64,000 bases of DNA from Zhongshania aquatica (GCF_027257955.1 NZ_JANZNQ010000012.1:62001-126000); one strand, 5' to 3'. Shown: positions 9,397 through 18,946, counted from the first letter of the stretch. Numbers and translations are program-made. Notes: generated by a model from the letters alone, not told the origin.

Positions 9397-11286
9397 ATGT
9401 CACAATATACCTCGCAATCTATTGAAGTTCTTACTGGTTTAGAGCCGGTGCGTAAGCGCCCTGGCATGTATACAGACACCACTCGCCCCAACCATTTAGC
9501 CCAAGAAGTGATCGATAACAGCGTCGATGAAGCCTTAGCTGGGCACGCCAGTGAAATTATTGTCACCTTATTTGCCGATGGCTCGCTGTCCTGTTCGGAC
9601 GATGGTCGCGGTATGCCGGTAGATATTCACCCGGAGCAAGGTTTGCCGGGTGTCGAGGTGATTCTGTGCACCTTGCATGCCGGTGGCAAATTCTCTAACG
9701 ACAATTATCAGTTCTCCGGTGGTTTGCACGGCGTGGGTGTGTCGGTGGTCAATGCCCTGTCCAGTTCGCTGGAAATAGTGATCAAGCGTGACGGGCAAGT
9801 TCACCAGATGTTTTTCGCCGATGGCGACAAGGCATCGGAATTAGCGGTGATAGATAGCTGCGGTAAGCGCAACACCGGTACCTATATTCGTTTTACGCCC
9901 AATCCAAAATACTTTGATTCGGCAAAATTTTCGGTACGTCGTTTAAAGCATGTACTGCGCGCCAAGGCGGTATTATGTCCCGGTCTGCGTGTTAGCTTTA
10001 TTGATGAAACTGGCACCGAGAGTGAAGAGTGGTATTACGAAGATGGCTTGCGCGATTACTTAGCCAGCCACACCCGTGAATACGACACTCTTCCAGCAGA
10101 ACCCTTTATTGGTCATTTCAGCGGTCGCAGCGAGGCGGTTGATTGGGCGGTACAGTGGCTGCCCGAGGGTGGCGAGCCCTTGGCAGAATCCTATGTCAAC
10201 TTGATTCCCACCGCACAGGGCGGCACCCACGTTAACGGGCTGCGGAGTGGCTTGCTCGACGCGATGCGCGAGTTCTGCGAATTTCGCAGCTTGATTCCAC
10301 GCGGGGTTAAGTTGGTCCCGGATGATATCTGGGATAAATGCAGCTATGTGCTGTCGTCTAAGTTAGCCGACCCGCAATTCTCCGGTCAAACCAAGGAACG
10401 TCTTAGCTCCCGTGAAGCCTCAGCTTTTGTTGCCGGCGTTGCTAAAGACGCCTTTAGTTTGTGGTTGAATCAACACACCGAAGACGCCGAAAAGCTCGCC
10501 GAGCTGTGTATAAACAATGCCCAAACCCGGATGCGCAAAGCGAAAAAAGTCGTGCGTAAAAAGGTGTCTGCTGGTCCGGCACTGCCTGGCAAGCTAGCCG
10601 ACTGTTCTGGTGTAGATACGGAGCGTTCGGAGCTATTTTTAGTAGAGGGCGATTCGGCGGGCGGTTCAGCAAAACAGGCCCGCGACCGGCAGTTTCAGGC
10701 AATACTGCCGCTGCGCGGAAAGATTCTGAACACCTGGGAAGTCGACGCCCAACAAATATTGGCCTCGCAGGAGGTGCACGATATTTCGGTGGCGATAGGA
10801 ATGGATCCAGACTCCGAGGATTTAAGCGGCTTACGCTACGGTAAAATCTGCGTGCTGGCTGATGCGGACTCCGACGGTCTGCATATCGCGACCCTCTTGT
10901 GCGCTCTATTCCTAAGGCATTTCCGACCTTTAGTGCAGCAAGGTCATGTGTATATTGCGATGCCGCCTTTGTATCGTATCGATATCGGTAAAGAGGTTCA
11001 TTACGCCTTAGATAACGGTGAAAAGGAGGGCATTATGGACAGGCTTGAAGCGGAGAATAAGCGCGGCAAAATTTCGGTCACCCGCTTTAAGGGTTTGGGT
11101 GAGATGAACCCGTTGCAACTGCGCGAAACGGTTATGGATCCCAATACCCGCCGCTTAGTGCGTTTGTCTATTGAGGACGGTGATGAAACCGATGGCTTAA
11201 TGGATATGTTGCTGTCAAAGAAACGCGCACCAGACCGTAAAACATGGCTTGAAGCCAGTGGTGATGAGGCTGAAGTGTTGCTGTGA
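9397..11286 (+). CDS. parE: DNA topoisomerase IV subunit B
   Basis: ParE is the ATPase subunit of topoisomerase IV, which decatenates daughter chromosomes. The GHKL ATPase motifs are present (DNSVDEALAGHA, CSDDGRGMPVDIHPEQ, GGLHGVGVSVVNALS). The TOPRIM domain has FLVEGDSAGGSAKQARDR and LADADSDGLHI, and the C-terminal segment has RFKGLGEMNPLQL. The length of 629 is normal for ParE. The lack of a GyrB-type insertion and the PLRGKILN context support ParE over GyrB. parC is not next to it and is not in the window. Confidence 0.97.
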   Translation: MSQYTSQSIEVLTGLEPVRKRPGMYTDTTRPNHLAQEVIDNSVDEALAGHASEIIVTLFADGSLSCSDDGRGMPVDIHPEQGLPGVEVILCTLHAGGKFSNDNYQFSGGLHGVGVSVVNALSSSLEIVIKRDGQVHQMFFADGDKASELAVIDSCGKRNTGTYIRFTPNPKYFDSAKFSVRRLKHVLRAKAVLCPGLRVSFIDETGTESEEWYYEDGLRDYLASHTREYDTLPAEPFIGHFSGRSEAVDWAVQWLPEGGEPLAESYVNLIPTAQGGTHVNGLRSGLLDAMREFCEFRSLIPRGVKLVPDDIWDKCSYVLSSKLADPQFSGQTKERLSSREASAFVAGVAKDAFSLWLNQHTEDAEKLAELCINNAQTRMRKAKKVVRKKVSAGPALPGKLADCSGVDTERSELFLVEGDSAGGSAKQARDRQFQAILPLRGKILNTWEVDAQQILASQEVHDISVAIGMDPDSEDLSGLRYGKICVLADADSDGLHIATLLCALFLRHFRPLVQQGHVYIAMPPLYRIDIGKEVHYALDNGEKEGIMDRLEAENKRGKISVTRFKGLGEMNPLQLRETVMDPNTRRLVRLSIEDGDETDGLMDMLLSKKRAPDRKTWLEASGDEAEVLL

Positions 11287-11421
11287 TTGTATTCGTGACG
11301 TTTTTCAAATATCGAAGATAAGGTTTTGTGTAGGGCTTTTAATACTGAAGTGAACAAGTCCATAGTTTTTCACGTACCAGTGATCCTGTTTGGGATTACA
11401 TTAATCTGAGGAGAATAATAA

Positions 11422-11802
11422 ATGTTTAGCCATATTATGGTCGGTGCAAATGACATGAACGCATCAAAGAAATTCTATGATGCAATTTTAGGCGCAATGG
11501 GATACGAGCCCGGTGTTATCGATGAGAAAGGTCGTTGCTTCTACTTTACAGCGAGTGGCATTTTCGCGATTACTCCGCCGATAGATGGCAATCCTGCTAC
11601 CCATGGTAATGGTTGCACCGTAGGTTTTGCGGCAAAAGATCCTGCTCAGGCGGATGCATGGCATGCAGCCGGTGTCGCAAACGGTGGCGTGAGTTGTGAA
11701 GACGCGCCAGGGGTTCGTGAAAGTGGTTTGGGTAAATTGTACCTTGCCTATTTGCGTGATCCTGCAGGCAATAAGATTTGTGCTTTACATCAGCTTGGTT
11801 AG
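11422..11802 (+). CDS. VOC-family (glyoxalase/bleomycin-resistance fold) protein
   Basis: A 126-residue single-domain vicinal-oxygen-chelate protein. It opens MFSHIMVGANDMNASKKFYDAILGAMGYE as two linked motifs, has the GCTVGFAAKDPAQADAWHAA central segment, and ends YLRDPAGNKICALH, typical of this superfamily. A strong ribosome site (GAGGAG) lies 7 bases before the ATG. It is likely a metal-dependent dimer that acts on, or binds, a small molecule. The substrate is not predictable. It stands alone between parE and a terminator. Confidence 0.85.
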   Translation: MFSHIMVGANDMNASKKFYDAILGAMGYEPGVIDEKGRCFYFTASGIFAITPPIDGNPATHGNGCTVGFAAKDPAQADAWHAAGVANGGVSCEDAPGVRESGLGKLYLAYLRDPAGNKICALHQLG

Positions 11803-11821
11803 AGTTAAAGAATGACAAAAA

Positions 11822-11858
11822 GGGCGAGGTGTTAAGTGATTAACCCTCGCTCTTTTTT
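11822..11858 (+). terminator. Rho-independent terminator after the VOC gene
   Basis: GGGCGAGG (11822-11829) pairs with CCTCGCTC (11845-11852, one G-T pair), with extra inner pairing, followed by six T. Confidence 0.85.
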
Positions 11859-11910
11859 ATGCATCAGACTTTATATTTTGGGTCATATAATAAAAATAGG
11901 ATGAGTCGTG

Positions 11911-12549
11911 ATGAAAATAACTCTGTTTGGCGCCACTGGCGCATTGGGCGGTGAGTGTTTACGTCAGGCCGTTGATGCGGGGCATGACGTGACGGTGTTG
12001 GTGCGTTCGGCAGCTAAGTTGCCTAAAGATGTACGTGACCGTATTTGTGTTGTCGAAGGTGATGCACTCTGTGCCGAGGATGTTTGGCGGGTAATTACTG
12101 GCGACACAGAGGCCGTGCTCTTTGCGATTGGGGTAGATAAGCAATCGGCAGCAGATCTATGTACAGTCGCGAGTCGTCATATTCTTGATGCCTTGCGGGC
12201 CGAGTCAGGTGTCCGCTTTATTTGGTGTGGGGGAGGAAGTACCTTCGTCGACGAAGATCGAATTACCATTGGCGCCCGTTTCGTAAGAAAATTTGCGCAG
12301 CTTTTTATGAGTTTGCGACACGAAGATAAAGAGCATCAGTATCAGTTGATAAAGCAGTATTCTGATGTGTCTTGGTTTGGCGTGCGCCCTCTGCAAATGC
12401 GTAAAGGTGAGTTGAAAGGGCAATATCGACTCGGTTTTGATCCATTTAACGGATTTTCGGCTATAAGCTTTGCAGATTGCGCCCATGCTATGCTGAATAT
12501 GTTGCAGGATGATACATGGCTTCATAAAGCGCCGATCATTCAGTATTGA
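11911..12549 (+). CDS. NAD(P)-binding Rossmann protein (NmrA/atypical SDR-like)
   Basis: A 212-residue protein starting MKITLFGATGALGGECLRQA, the Gly-rich dinucleotide-binding motif of atypical short-chain dehydrogenases. VTVLVRSAAKLP and VLFAIGVDKQS match the second and fourth strands of that fold. No catalytic YxxxK is evident, as is common for this subgroup, which may sense redox state or act as a flavin/quinone reductase. ATG 11911 is preceded by an AGGATGAG segment. A GTG one codon upstream is possible. No functional partner is nearby. Confidence 0.8.
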   Translation: MKITLFGATGALGGECLRQAVDAGHDVTVLVRSAAKLPKDVRDRICVVEGDALCAEDVWRVITGDTEAVLFAIGVDKQSAADLCTVASRHILDALRAESGVRFIWCGGGSTFVDEDRITIGARFVRKFAQLFMSLRHEDKEHQYQLIKQYSDVSWFGVRPLQMRKGELKGQYRLGFDPFNGFSAISFADCAHAMLNMLQDDTWLHKAPIIQY

Positions 12550-12680
12550 TTAGACTGCGTTATCTGCGTTTATGAAAGTAGATTTGTATTTTAGTTTAAG
12601 TCTATCGGCGTATTTCCTGTCTAAAAGTCGTGGTTAGAAGGCTTATTTTTAATACCTTAGACCATAAGCGCTTCGCGCTA

Positions 12681-12710
12681 TTGGAGTAATCGCGACCATG
12701 CCGTTATAAT
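12681..12710 (+). promoter_or_regulatory. Candidate sigma70 promoter for the cytochrome c gene
   Basis: A perfect TATAAT at 12705-12710 lies 58 bp before the start codon. A weak TTGGAG -35 lies 18 bp upstream of it. The -10 is convincing; the -35 is poor. Confidence 0.5.
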
Positions 12711-12767
12711 GCGCGCCAGATTATAATACGGGGCCGTTGGGTCTTGTAAGCAAAGAGGACGTTAACG

Positions 12768-13202
12768 GTGAATAGTGCAATGTTAAAGAAATTAGCCGCC
12801 GCCTTTGGTTTGGTGATGGTGTGTGTATCGGCGTGGGCTTTGACTGACAAGCAAATGGCTGAAGTAGAAAGCCGCATTCAGCCTGCCGGTAAAGTGTGTT
12901 TACAAGGTGATAATACCTGCGGAGCGGCGGTTGCATCGGTAGGCGGCGCGCCTAAGTCGGGTGAAGACGTTTACAAAGGTAGCTGCCAGGGCTGCCATGC
13001 TTCTGGTGCCGGCGGTGCGCCTAAAGTTGGTGATGTAGCTGATTGGGGTAAACGTGCTGAACAGGGCGTTGATACTCTGCATAAACACGCTATCGAAGGT
13101 TTCAATAACATCGGTATGATGCCGCCGAAAGGTTTGTGCATGAGCTGTTCAGATGAAGAAGTGATGGCTGCGGTTGATTACATGCTGGAAAACAGTAAGT
13201 AA
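12768..13202 (+). CDS. Periplasmic cytochrome c5-family monohaem cytochrome
   Basis: The 144-residue product has a signal peptide (LKKLAAAFGLVMVCVSAWA) and one haem-attachment motif, CQGCH, near residue 72. The C-terminal segment MPPKGLCMSCSDEEVMAAVDYML supplies the axial methionine and the extra cysteine pair that mark the c5 class. The role is electron transfer in the periplasm, probably between a quinol-cytochrome c reductase and a terminal oxidase or other acceptor. The start is GTG 12768 with GAGG upstream; ATG 12780 is an alternative. A cytochrome c5 near rep is also found in Pseudomonas. Confidence 0.9.
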   Translation: MNSAMLKKLAAAFGLVMVCVSAWALTDKQMAEVESRIQPAGKVCLQGDNTCGAAVASVGGAPKSGEDVYKGSCQGCHASGAGGAPKVGDVADWGKRAEQGVDTLHKHAIEGFNNIGMMPPKGLCMSCSDEEVMAAVDYMLENSK

Positions 13203-13221
13203 TTGCTTTAAAGCACGAAAG

Positions 13222-13246
13222 GCCGCGCATTGCGCGGCTTTTTTTT
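13222..13246 (+). terminator. Rho-independent terminator after the cytochrome c5 gene
   Basis: GCCGCGC, a 3 nt loop, then GCGCGGC, followed directly by eight T. Confidence 0.95.
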
Positions 13247-13381
13247 GTCCAAAATAAATCTGCGACAGGGGAATCGGCGTATCGTTAGGATTCATGTGGC
13301 GTGCGTTTGGTGTCGATATTGGGCATCAATACCGTAAATGACCTACGTTCTGCGCTATTCTGTTAATAATAAATAAGATGA

Positions 13382-14320
13382 ATGGATATGACGGTGATGA
13401 CTCGATGGCTGGTTTTTGTATTTGTGGCGCTTCTATCGGCCTGTGGCGGTTCGTCAAACTCGTCTAATTCAGCGCCCTCAAACAATGGCAGTACAGCAGG
13501 CACAGATAATCCTCCTCAGGGGAATAATGGCGGCGGCAGTCCTGAAACTCCGGTGAGCTTTGGGACTCCGGCCAGTAGCCAGATCCGGCCGGGAATGGAA
13601 ATAAGCGCTGACGGCAGCGGTTGCACAGGTAATTTCTTGTTCTCGCCCAATGCACAGACGGTGTATATCGGGGTGGCGGCTCACTGCTTCAGTATTGATA
13701 CCAACGACGGGATTGATCCCTGTGAAACCAATAATTTACCCATTGGTTTTAACCAAGTCATTATTGAAAATGCGACTCAGCCTGGCGAGCTGGTGTATTC
13801 CAGTTGGCGCGCCATGCAGGAGCAGGGCGAAACACCGGGCTCTGACGTCTGTGTTTACAACGATTTTGCCTTGGTCAAAGTACATGCTGACGATCTAGCG
13901 AATATTCATCCCGCGTCGTTTGCCTTTGGTGGGCCGGTGTCATTGTTCACGGGTTTAGCCTCGGTGGGCGACAATGTGTTTGCCTATGGCCGTTCCCCCT
14001 TTCATTTTGGTTTGCGTAATTTAGAGGCTAAAACTGGCTCAATTACAGCGGTATTGGGGGATGGCTGGGCTTATGAAATACGCACGGACAAAGCCAGTAT
14101 TCCAGGTGACAGTGGTGGCCCCATTTTTGGCCCCGACGGGCAGGCCCTGGCGGTGACCAGTGTGTTGTCAGTGGGTTTGGGCGGGCCTACCGTGTTAAAT
14201 GTAAGAAACGGCGTCGCCAATGTTGATCGGGCCTTGAAATATGCGATAGATGCCGGATTTATCAATGCCGACACCAAATTGTTGGTGTGGCCGGATTTCT
14301 ATCCGGCGGGCAATTTCTAG
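13382..14320 (+). CDS. Trypsin-like serine protease, predicted lipoprotein
   Basis: A 312-residue secreted protein with a lipobox (ALLSAC, lipidated Cys21) and then a low-complexity Ser/Asn/Gly/Pro linker up to about residue 60. An S1-type peptidase domain follows. Candidate triad: His101 in GVAAHCFS, Asp161 in VYNDFALVKV, Ser244 in IPGDSGGPIFG. Cysteines 81, 102, 114 and 157 could form disulfides. The linker suggests a protease displayed away from the membrane. The substrate is unknown. The start is ATG 13382, with other in-frame ATGs within 20 bases. It converges with rep, only 4 bp apart. Confidence 0.82.
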   Translation: MDMTVMTRWLVFVFVALLSACGGSSNSSNSAPSNNGSTAGTDNPPQGNNGGGSPETPVSFGTPASSQIRPGMEISADGSGCTGNFLFSPNAQTVYIGVAAHCFSIDTNDGIDPCETNNLPIGFNQVIIENATQPGELVYSSWRAMQEQGETPGSDVCVYNDFALVKVHADDLANIHPASFAFGGPVSLFTGLASVGDNVFAYGRSPFHFGLRNLEAKTGSITAVLGDGWAYEIRTDKASIPGDSGGPIFGPDGQALAVTSVLSVGLGGPTVLNVRNGVANVDRALKYAIDAGFINADTKLLVWPDFYPAGNF

Positions 14321-14324
14321 GGAC

Positions 14325-16331
14325 TTAGCCGAGGATATCCCTCAGGCTGGCGAGGGTTTCGCCGCCGCGCTTTTGGTTTTGCGCGGGATCATTGTCGCCG
14401 CGACCTTCCCATTCTAAATCTTCTTGGGGTAATTCAGCTAAAAAGCGACTCGGATCGCAGCTGCTAAACTCACCAAAACTTTTACGCTTGGCGCAGTAAC
14501 TCATGGTAAGGGTGCGCTGGGCGCGGGTGATGCCCACATAACAAAGGCGGCGCTCTTCTTCGATCATGCCGTCATCTATGCTGTTTTGGTGGGGTAAAAT
14601 GCCTTCCTCCAAGCCAATCATAAAGACGTGGGGAAACTCCAAGCCCTTGGCGGCGTGAAGTGTCATAAGCTGAACTTGATCATCGCTTTCTTTCTCGTCT
14701 TCTTGGCGCTCCATTAAATCCCGCAGTACTAAACGGCTTATTGCGCCCTCGATGGCATTTTCGCTGTCATCGTCTTTTATCGACTTTTCCAGAGAATTGA
14801 TCAGGATATGCACGTTAGCCATGCGTCGCTCGGCAATAGCTACCGATGAGCTGTTTTGAATTAACCAGTCGAGGTAGTCGATGTCGCTGACCAACTGCCG
14901 AACATTGGCGACGGGCTCATCCTCGTAACATTTCCGGCGCAAGTTATTCAGCCAGCCCGTGAATTCCCGCAGACGCGACACTGCCGCTTCCGGCAGGTGT
15001 TGGCTCAGGCCCATTTCATTGCAGGCATCGTACATGCTGATTTCACGGTCAGTGGCATAGAGGCCGAGGCTTTCAAGGGTAGAGGTGCCAATCTTTCGGC
15101 GCGGCACATTCACAATTCGCAAGAAGGCATTGTCGTCACCGGGATTAATAATCAGCCGGAGATAGGCCATGATGTCTTTAATTTCATTGCGGGCAAAAAA
15201 CGACGTGCCGCCACTGAGCTTGTAGGGAATTTGATGCACTTGTAGCTTTAATTCTAATAAGCGTGACTGATGGTTGCCGCGATACAGCACGGCGTAATTA
15301 CCAAATCGTCCCTGCGTACGCAGCTTGTGGTCTAAAATTTCGGTTACCACGCGCTCGCATTCGGCATCGTCGTTGCGGCATCGAATAATACGAATATGTT
15401 CACCGTGACCGAGCTCAGACCACAGCGCCTTATTGTGTTCATGGGGATTGTTGGCGATAACGGTATTGGCCGCTTTGAGAATACGAGCGGTGGAGCGGTA
15501 ATTTTGCTCCAACTTAACAACTTTTAAATGCGGGTAATCTTTGCCGAGCAAAGACAGGTTTTCGGGCTTTGCACCGCGCCAGGCATAAATTGATTGGTCG
15601 TCGTCGCCGACCACGGTCAGGCCGCCGCGATCGCCGACCAGCTGTTTGACTAAGTGATATTGCGCGCCGTTAGTATCTTGATACTCGTCCACCAGCATAT
15701 AGCGAATTTTCTGTTGCCACTTTTCCAGAATCGCAGGCTGCTGCTCAAATAGCAGTGCAGGCAACATGATTAAGTCGTCGAAATCGAGGGCGTTATAGGC
15801 TTTTAAAGCATTCTGATAACGCAAATAGGCTTGTGAGCACAGGATGTCGGCTGGGCCTTCGGCGCTGGCAATTGCTTGCTGCGGAGTAATAAATTCGTTC
15901 TTCCACTGCGAGATTCGATGTTGAATGCGATCGGCATTGTCGCTCTCTGCACCGTGATCCTGCATCAGTAAATCGCGGATCAGAGTTTGCGCGTCTTGGC
16001 CGTCAAAAATGGAAAAGCCTGATTTATATTGTAGCGCCTTGTATTCGCTACGCAGTATCGTCAAACCCAAATTGTGAAAGGTGGATACCGTTAAGCCGCG
16101 GGCTTCTTTGCCCTTCACAAGCTGAGACACCCGTTCTTTCATCTCGCGGGCAGCCTTGTTCGTGAAGGTTACCGCTGCAATGTGGCGTGCGGGCATGCCG
16201 CACTTCTCAATCAAATACGCCATTTTGCGAGTGATCACACTGGTTTTACCACTGCCCGCACCCGCTAACACCAAAATGGGGCCATCGATGTAAAGCACCG
16301 CTTCGCGTTGTCTGTCGTTGAGTTTGCTCAC
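14325..16331 (-). CDS. rep: ATP-dependent DNA helicase Rep
   Basis: A superfamily 1A 3'-5' helicase that helps restart stalled forks and remove proteins ahead of the replisome. The 668 residues include LNDRQREAV (Q motif), GAGSGKT (motif I), TFTNKAAREMKERV (Ia), DEYQDTN (II), VVGDDDQSIYAWRGA (III), QNYRST (IV), LMTLHAAKGLEFPHVF (V) and VGITRAQRTL (VI). The length and the start MSKLNDRQREAV favour Rep over UvrD or PcrA. It lies between the cytochrome c5 region and comM, as in Pseudomonas. Confidence 0.96.
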   Translation of the reverse strand: MSKLNDRQREAVLYIDGPILVLAGAGSGKTSVITRKMAYLIEKCGMPARHIAAVTFTNKAAREMKERVSQLVKGKEARGLTVSTFHNLGLTILRSEYKALQYKSGFSIFDGQDAQTLIRDLLMQDHGAESDNADRIQHRISQWKNEFITPQQAIASAEGPADILCSQAYLRYQNALKAYNALDFDDLIMLPALLFEQQPAILEKWQQKIRYMLVDEYQDTNGAQYHLVKQLVGDRGGLTVVGDDDQSIYAWRGAKPENLSLLGKDYPHLKVVKLEQNYRSTARILKAANTVIANNPHEHNKALWSELGHGEHIRIIRCRNDDAECERVVTEILDHKLRTQGRFGNYAVLYRGNHQSRLLELKLQVHQIPYKLSGGTSFFARNEIKDIMAYLRLIINPGDDNAFLRIVNVPRRKIGTSTLESLGLYATDREISMYDACNEMGLSQHLPEAAVSRLREFTGWLNNLRRKCYEDEPVANVRQLVSDIDYLDWLIQNSSSVAIAERRMANVHILINSLEKSIKDDDSENAIEGAISRLVLRDLMERQEDEKESDDQVQLMTLHAAKGLEFPHVFMIGLEEGILPHQNSIDDGMIEEERRLCYVGITRAQRTLTMSYCAKRKSFGEFSSCDPSRFLAELPQEDLEWEGRGDNDPAQNQKRGGETLASLRDILG

Positions 16332-16725
16332 ACCTGAAGGGCTTCCGAAATCACATCTGGAGGGCCGAACATTGTAGCAGGGGCGGAGTGGGGGAAGAAC
16401 CGCTGTATTGTAGTTTAATTATGCAGGTAGCTGGTTTGTGTGGTGATGATGGCTGCAATCCTAATTCAATAATTATCTGTTGCTGCGATAGCGTGAGATA
16501 GCAGTGAGCAGCTTAATTACCTCCAATGTCGATCTCCCTTTTAAGTGAAAACCGCGGTGCCACAAACAAAATGTCTGTGGTTGTGAACTGGTCGTAGTGC
16601 CCAATGCCTTTGGCTTGTGTATTTGTTGGTGGGCGTTCTGATATATTCCTAGTTCGATTTTTATTTTGTTTCCAACAGGTTGCGTTGCATGGCTGCGTCG
16701 ATCTTCGAACTTGAGAGTTAAGTAG
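16332..16725. other. Intergenic region between rep and the sulfotransferase gene
   Basis: This 394 bp divergent spacer must hold the promoters of both flanking genes. I found no convincing sigma54 or sigma70 promoter. One short imperfect hairpin (CCACA...TGTGG, about 16559-16580) is present. No coding sequence is supported. Confidence 0.5.
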
Positions 16726-18003
16726 ATGAGTCATACTGAGATTGCCGAAAAAAAGCCATGGCAGGAGGGTATAAGTTTAGGTCTTGTTGTTCGGGCCTTG
16801 GCGTGGTGCTTGGGCAAAGCTCAGGCCATTGGACTGAATTATCCTAATTTCTCCGAGCAGAAATTAATGGCGGCGGCTTGTAAAAAGACGGGGCTGCATG
16901 ATTTTGGCGATGAACGCTTCTTAGTACCCCTGCGTTTGCGACTTAATTATCTGAAACATAATAAGCGCTTAAGTCCAATCGGCCGAGTGGTTGCGTGGCA
17001 GGTACTGCTTAAGCCTTTGGTGAATCGTTTGCGGATTAACGATCTGTTAAAGCGCCATCCTGAAATTCGCGAGCAGCGTATCGAGCGGCCCTTATTTGTC
17101 GCTGCTTTTCCGCGCACGGGTACCACCTTACTTAGCCAACTTTTGGCGCTAGATCCCAACTCACGCCCGCTTCTATTCTGGGAGGCAATGCAGCCAACGC
17201 CTGATGAAAATCATGTCGCCGGTGAAGATGATCCACGAATAGCTCAGGCTGATGGAATTGTCGGAAATTTGCGGCGTATGTTGCCAGCGCTCCGCAAGAT
17301 TCACGATATTGATCCGCGCGGTCCTGAGGAATGTGCAGGCTTGTTAGCCAATGCCTACATTATGCCTATCTTCGAAGAGGACGATGTCAATTACCGGCAA
17401 TGGATTCAGGGTCTAAGTAGAGGACAGGTTTGCGCTGCCTATGAAGAATACAAGGTGCAATTACAAATACTGCAGTGGCAGCGCGGTGGCGGCCATTGGG
17501 TGCTAAAAAGCCCCTTGCACCTGAATTGGCTAGATGCCTTGTTAACCACCTTCCCAGATGCCTGTGTGGTGCAGACCCACCGCGATCCAAAACAAGTTTT
17601 ACCCTCAATCTGCAGCTTAGATGCGGTCATGCAGAAAGCCGCATGTGGTCAGGTTGATTGCGCGGAGGTGGGCCGGCACTTAAGTAGTCAGCTTGCCACT
17701 TCGCTGAAGCGGGGTATGGAGGCTCGCCTTCGCCATCCTAAGGATCAGGTTTTTGATGTGCAATATGCGGATTTACTGAGCGATCCAGAGGCGGTAGTTC
17801 GTCGCATTTATGATCATTTTGGGTATCCGTATTCCGATGTTATGGCGGGCAAAATTGCAGACTATTTAGCGGCTAATCCCCAGCATAAACACGGTAGTCA
17901 TCAGTATCAGTTAAGTGACTTTGGCCTGACTGCTGAGGGTGTTGATCACACCTTTGGCGATTATTGCGAGCGCTTTCAGATCCCGCTCTTAGCACAGGTG
18001 TAG
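16726..18003 (+). CDS. Sulfotransferase-family protein
   Basis: A 425-residue cytosolic protein with the 5'-phosphosulfate loop FPRTGTTLLSQLLALDP at about residues 127-143 and the downstream 3'-phosphate contact VVQTHRDPKQVLPSICSL. Such proteins move sulfate from PAPS to hydroxyl or amino groups of lipids, sugars or small molecules. Members of this bacterial subgroup are poorly characterised. The gene ends one base before the LpxL-type acyltransferase, so the two are probably co-transcribed. That makes a lipid or envelope substrate a reasonable guess, but only a guess. Confidence 0.82.
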   Translation: MSHTEIAEKKPWQEGISLGLVVRALAWCLGKAQAIGLNYPNFSEQKLMAAACKKTGLHDFGDERFLVPLRLRLNYLKHNKRLSPIGRVVAWQVLLKPLVNRLRINDLLKRHPEIREQRIERPLFVAAFPRTGTTLLSQLLALDPNSRPLLFWEAMQPTPDENHVAGEDDPRIAQADGIVGNLRRMLPALRKIHDIDPRGPEECAGLLANAYIMPIFEEDDVNYRQWIQGLSRGQVCAAYEEYKVQLQILQWQRGGGHWVLKSPLHLNWLDALLTTFPDACVVQTHRDPKQVLPSICSLDAVMQKAACGQVDCAEVGRHLSSQLATSLKRGMEARLRHPKDQVFDVQYADLLSDPEAVVRRIYDHFGYPYSDVMAGKIADYLAANPQHKHGSHQYQLSDFGLTAEGVDHTFGDYCERFQIPLLAQV

Positions 18004-18004
18004 C

Positions 18005-18946
18005 ATGACGAAAACCGAGGCATATAAAGAAAATGCTGAAGTACCGTCGGCTTCACGTGCGCGCCGACTGATTCTTCGTTTCAGTTATGGCGTCTTTAAG
18101 CTTTGCGCGAAATTACCCTTACATAGACAACTTGCGCTTGGTCGAGGCTTGGCGGTGATCCTGTGGCCCTTGCTTGGCCAGCGTATGCACGTTGCACGAA
18201 CCAATTTAGCGCTGTGCTTTCCTGGGTTAGATGACGCCGAGCGCGACGCACTTTTGCGTCGCCATGTTCAGGCCTTGGGTATGGGCATCTTTGATTCAGT
18301 GGCGAGTTGGTTTAGCGCAGACGCTATTTTGAAAGATGAATTTCGCATTGAAGGCGCTGACTATTTAGACGAGGCACTGGCGCGTGGCAAAGGTGTGTTG
18401 CTGCTGGGTGCGCACTTTACTACCCAAGAGTTGGGTGTGCGTATGATTAGTTTTAAATACCAAGTACACGGGGTGTATCGCCGTCATCCTGATCCGGTTC
18501 AGGAGGCTACTGTGTTGAAGGCGCGACTGGCCCGTTTTGCCGATATGATTCCCAGCGACGATATGCGTAAGGCACTCAAATATCTGCGCCAGGGAAAAAT
18601 TGTTTGGTATCCGCCGGATCAGGATTTCGGTGAGTATGGTATGGAGCACAGCGTGTTCCTGCCGTTCTTTGGTATAGATGCAGCCACGGTTACCGTTCCC
18701 GGCAGATTGGCTCGCAGTACTGGTGCAGCATTGGTGCCGTTCTTTTTTCGACGTGAAGAAGAGGGTCGCTATCTCTTGCGCGTACTTCCTCCACTGGATG
18801 AGGCCGCTGGTGACCCCGTAGAGGTTGCCAGAGTCTTTAATGAGCTGTTGGAAAAAGAAGTTAAAGAGGTGCCAGAGCAATACCTTTGGGTTCATCAGCG
18901 TTTTAAAACCCGTCCAAATCCAGATGAATCGTCGCCTTACATTTAA
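18005..18946 (+). CDS. Lipid A biosynthesis acyltransferase (LpxL/LpxP family)
   Basis: An inner-membrane late acyltransferase that adds a secondary fatty acyl chain to Kdo2-lipid IVA. The 313 residues contain the catalytic H-x4-E box in LGAHFTTQELG, NLALCFPGL, the VYRRHPDP segment, and YPPDQDFG, all diagnostic of the LpxL/LpxM/HtrB family. The N-terminal hydrophobic stretch fits membrane association. Which acyl chain is transferred cannot be read. It follows the sulfotransferase by one base. Confidence 0.93.
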   Translation: MTKTEAYKENAEVPSASRARRLILRFSYGVFKLCAKLPLHRQLALGRGLAVILWPLLGQRMHVARTNLALCFPGLDDAERDALLRRHVQALGMGIFDSVASWFSADAILKDEFRIEGADYLDEALARGKGVLLLGAHFTTQELGVRMISFKYQVHGVYRRHPDPVQEATVLKARLARFADMIPSDDMRKALKYLRQGKIVWYPPDQDFGEYGMEHSVFLPFFGIDAATVTVPGRLARSTGAALVPFFFRREEEGRYLLRVLPPLDEAAGDPVEVARVFNELLEKEVKEVPEQYLWVHQRFKTRPNPDESSPYI

